A stretch of DNA of 14,814 nucleotides from CAZUGH01 sp964619785 (GTDB lineage: Bacteria > Bacillota > Clostridia > Lachnospirales > Lachnospiraceae). The notes beneath the pieces are model-generated. The model did no database searches and was not told where the DNA came from. It saw only the letters and a program-made list of their open reading frames with translations. Made by a program: the position numbers and the translations under genes. Shown piece by piece: positions 14,548 through 14,814 of this stretch; the stretch's first letter is position 1; every line of letters begins with the position of its first letter. Where the stretch lies: positions 1-14,814 of the forward strand of contig CAZUGH010000049.1 of NCBI GenBank assembly GCA_964619785.1, given 5' to 3'.

Positions 14548-14576
14548 ATTTTACGACAATTATACGTATTCGTCAA
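14548..14576 (-). promoter_or_regulatory. Promoter of the acs-fabF-xylanase operon
   Basis: On the minus strand, TTGACG (14576-14571), a 17-base spacer, and TAAAAT (14553-14548) match the housekeeping consensus at 5 of 6 positions in each box. The leader to ATG 14475 would be about 66 bases. Confidence 0.75.
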
Positions 14577-14580
14577 TAGA

Positions 14581-14626
14581 AAAGAACCTGTAAGACCATT
14601 ATTTCCAATGATTTTACAGATTCTTT
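14581..14626 (-). terminator. Terminator for the gene entering from the right edge
   Basis: On the minus strand AAAGAA, a U-G pair, CUGUAA and CAUU pair with AAUG, UUACAG and UUCUUU around a 6-base loop, with one mismatch in about 19 positions. U-rich sequence follows. The pairing is better in minus-strand RNA than in plus-strand RNA. It would stop transcripts from the probable transposase before the acs promoter. Confidence 0.55.
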
Positions 14627-14710
14627 ATGATGTTAGTATGGCAATCTAAGCGTGAAATATGTCTACCTGATAACCCTAATCTTTTTATCTACTTTGATAT
14701 TCTTTTTGGC

Positions 14711-14814
14711 TCAATCACAAATTTTGTGGGATAACGGATTTCGAACATAGTTCTTCCTGCTAACATCAAATAGTTTGAGAAAGAAATATTCATCATCACG
14801 ATATCCGTAAGCCT
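14711..14814 (-). CDS. C-terminal end of a probable transposase (partial)
   Basis: The minus-strand frame starting at 14812 is open to the window edge and encodes 33 residues before TGA at 14713-14711. They include AYGYRDDEYFFLKLFD, then SRKNYVRNPLSHKICD at the end. This closely resembles, from memory, the C-terminus of ISL3-like (IS204/IS1001-group) transposases of Clostridia. Only the tail is inside the window, so catalytic residues and the 5' end cannot be checked. No terminal inverted repeat or target duplication could be recognised between the stop and the acs promoter. A competing frame (stop at 14689) is open for 41 codons but looks less protein-like to me. Confidence 0.5.
   Translation of the reverse strand, partial: AYGYRDDEYFFLKLFDVSRKNYVRNPLSHKICD

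Noticed and set aside
14689..14814. Alternative 41-codon minus-strand frame at the right edge
   Set aside because: It overlaps the transposase-like frame. Its product has no features I recognise, while the other frame matches a familiar transposase tail.

Overview
The window looks like a chromosomal segment of an anaerobic, low-to-moderate GC Firmicute of class Clostridia, most likely a Lachnospiraceae-type gut or rumen fermenter. The reasons are the strong AGGAGG-type ribosome sites, a fermentative iron-dependent alcohol dehydrogenase beside an electron-bifurcating Nfn-type transhydrogenase, a secreted GH10 xylanase, and lysine-rich bacterial Ig-like surface modules. The species cannot be fixed from the sequence alone.

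Layout. (1) At 82-1002 (-) a LysR regulator diverges from an alcohol dehydrogenase gene (1224-2414, +). The adh leader carries a large palindrome that resembles a Rex (NADH-sensing repressor) site. A hairpin with a U-tract separates adh from the two-gene nfnA-nfnB unit (2520-4758, +), which closes with a strong terminator. Together these genes look like a redox-balancing module: Nfn couples NADH, ferredoxin and NADP(H), and the dehydrogenase disposes of reducing power as alcohol. (2) At 5020-6170 (+) two half-size CHR-family (chromate-type) transporter subunits overlap by four bases. They have a clear promoter and follow an unexplained GC-rich inverted repeat. (3) A second LysR gene (6139-7020, -) overlaps the end of the transporter pair tail-to-tail. 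It diverges from a sodium:alanine/glycine symporter gene (7130-8530, +). Both promoters appear to share one self-complementary -35 hexamer next to a palindrome.

(4) The right half is all on the minus strand. A secreted beta-helix-like protein gene (9733 to 8945) is cut by a one-base frameshift from its C-terminal Ig-like domain (8952 to 8584). Upstream of it is an apparent acs-fabF-xylanase operon (14475 to 9922): an AMP-forming acyl-CoA synthetase overlaps a FabF-type condensing enzyme by 17 bases, and a secreted GH10 xylanase starts 14 bases after fabF. This operon has a very good promoter, with a 10-1-10 palindrome placed just after the expected transcription start. (5) At the right edge, beyond a terminator, is what looks like the tail of a transposase.

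Points most worth a second look: the acs-fabF-xylanase operon with its palindromic operator, the divergent aromatic residues of the xylanase, the frameshifted surface protein, the Rex-like site and attenuator-like hairpin in the adh-nfn unit, and the shared -35 element. No CRISPR array, tRNA, rRNA or prophage genes were seen. No single gene is outside known families. The novelty, if any, is in gene combinations and regulatory architecture.
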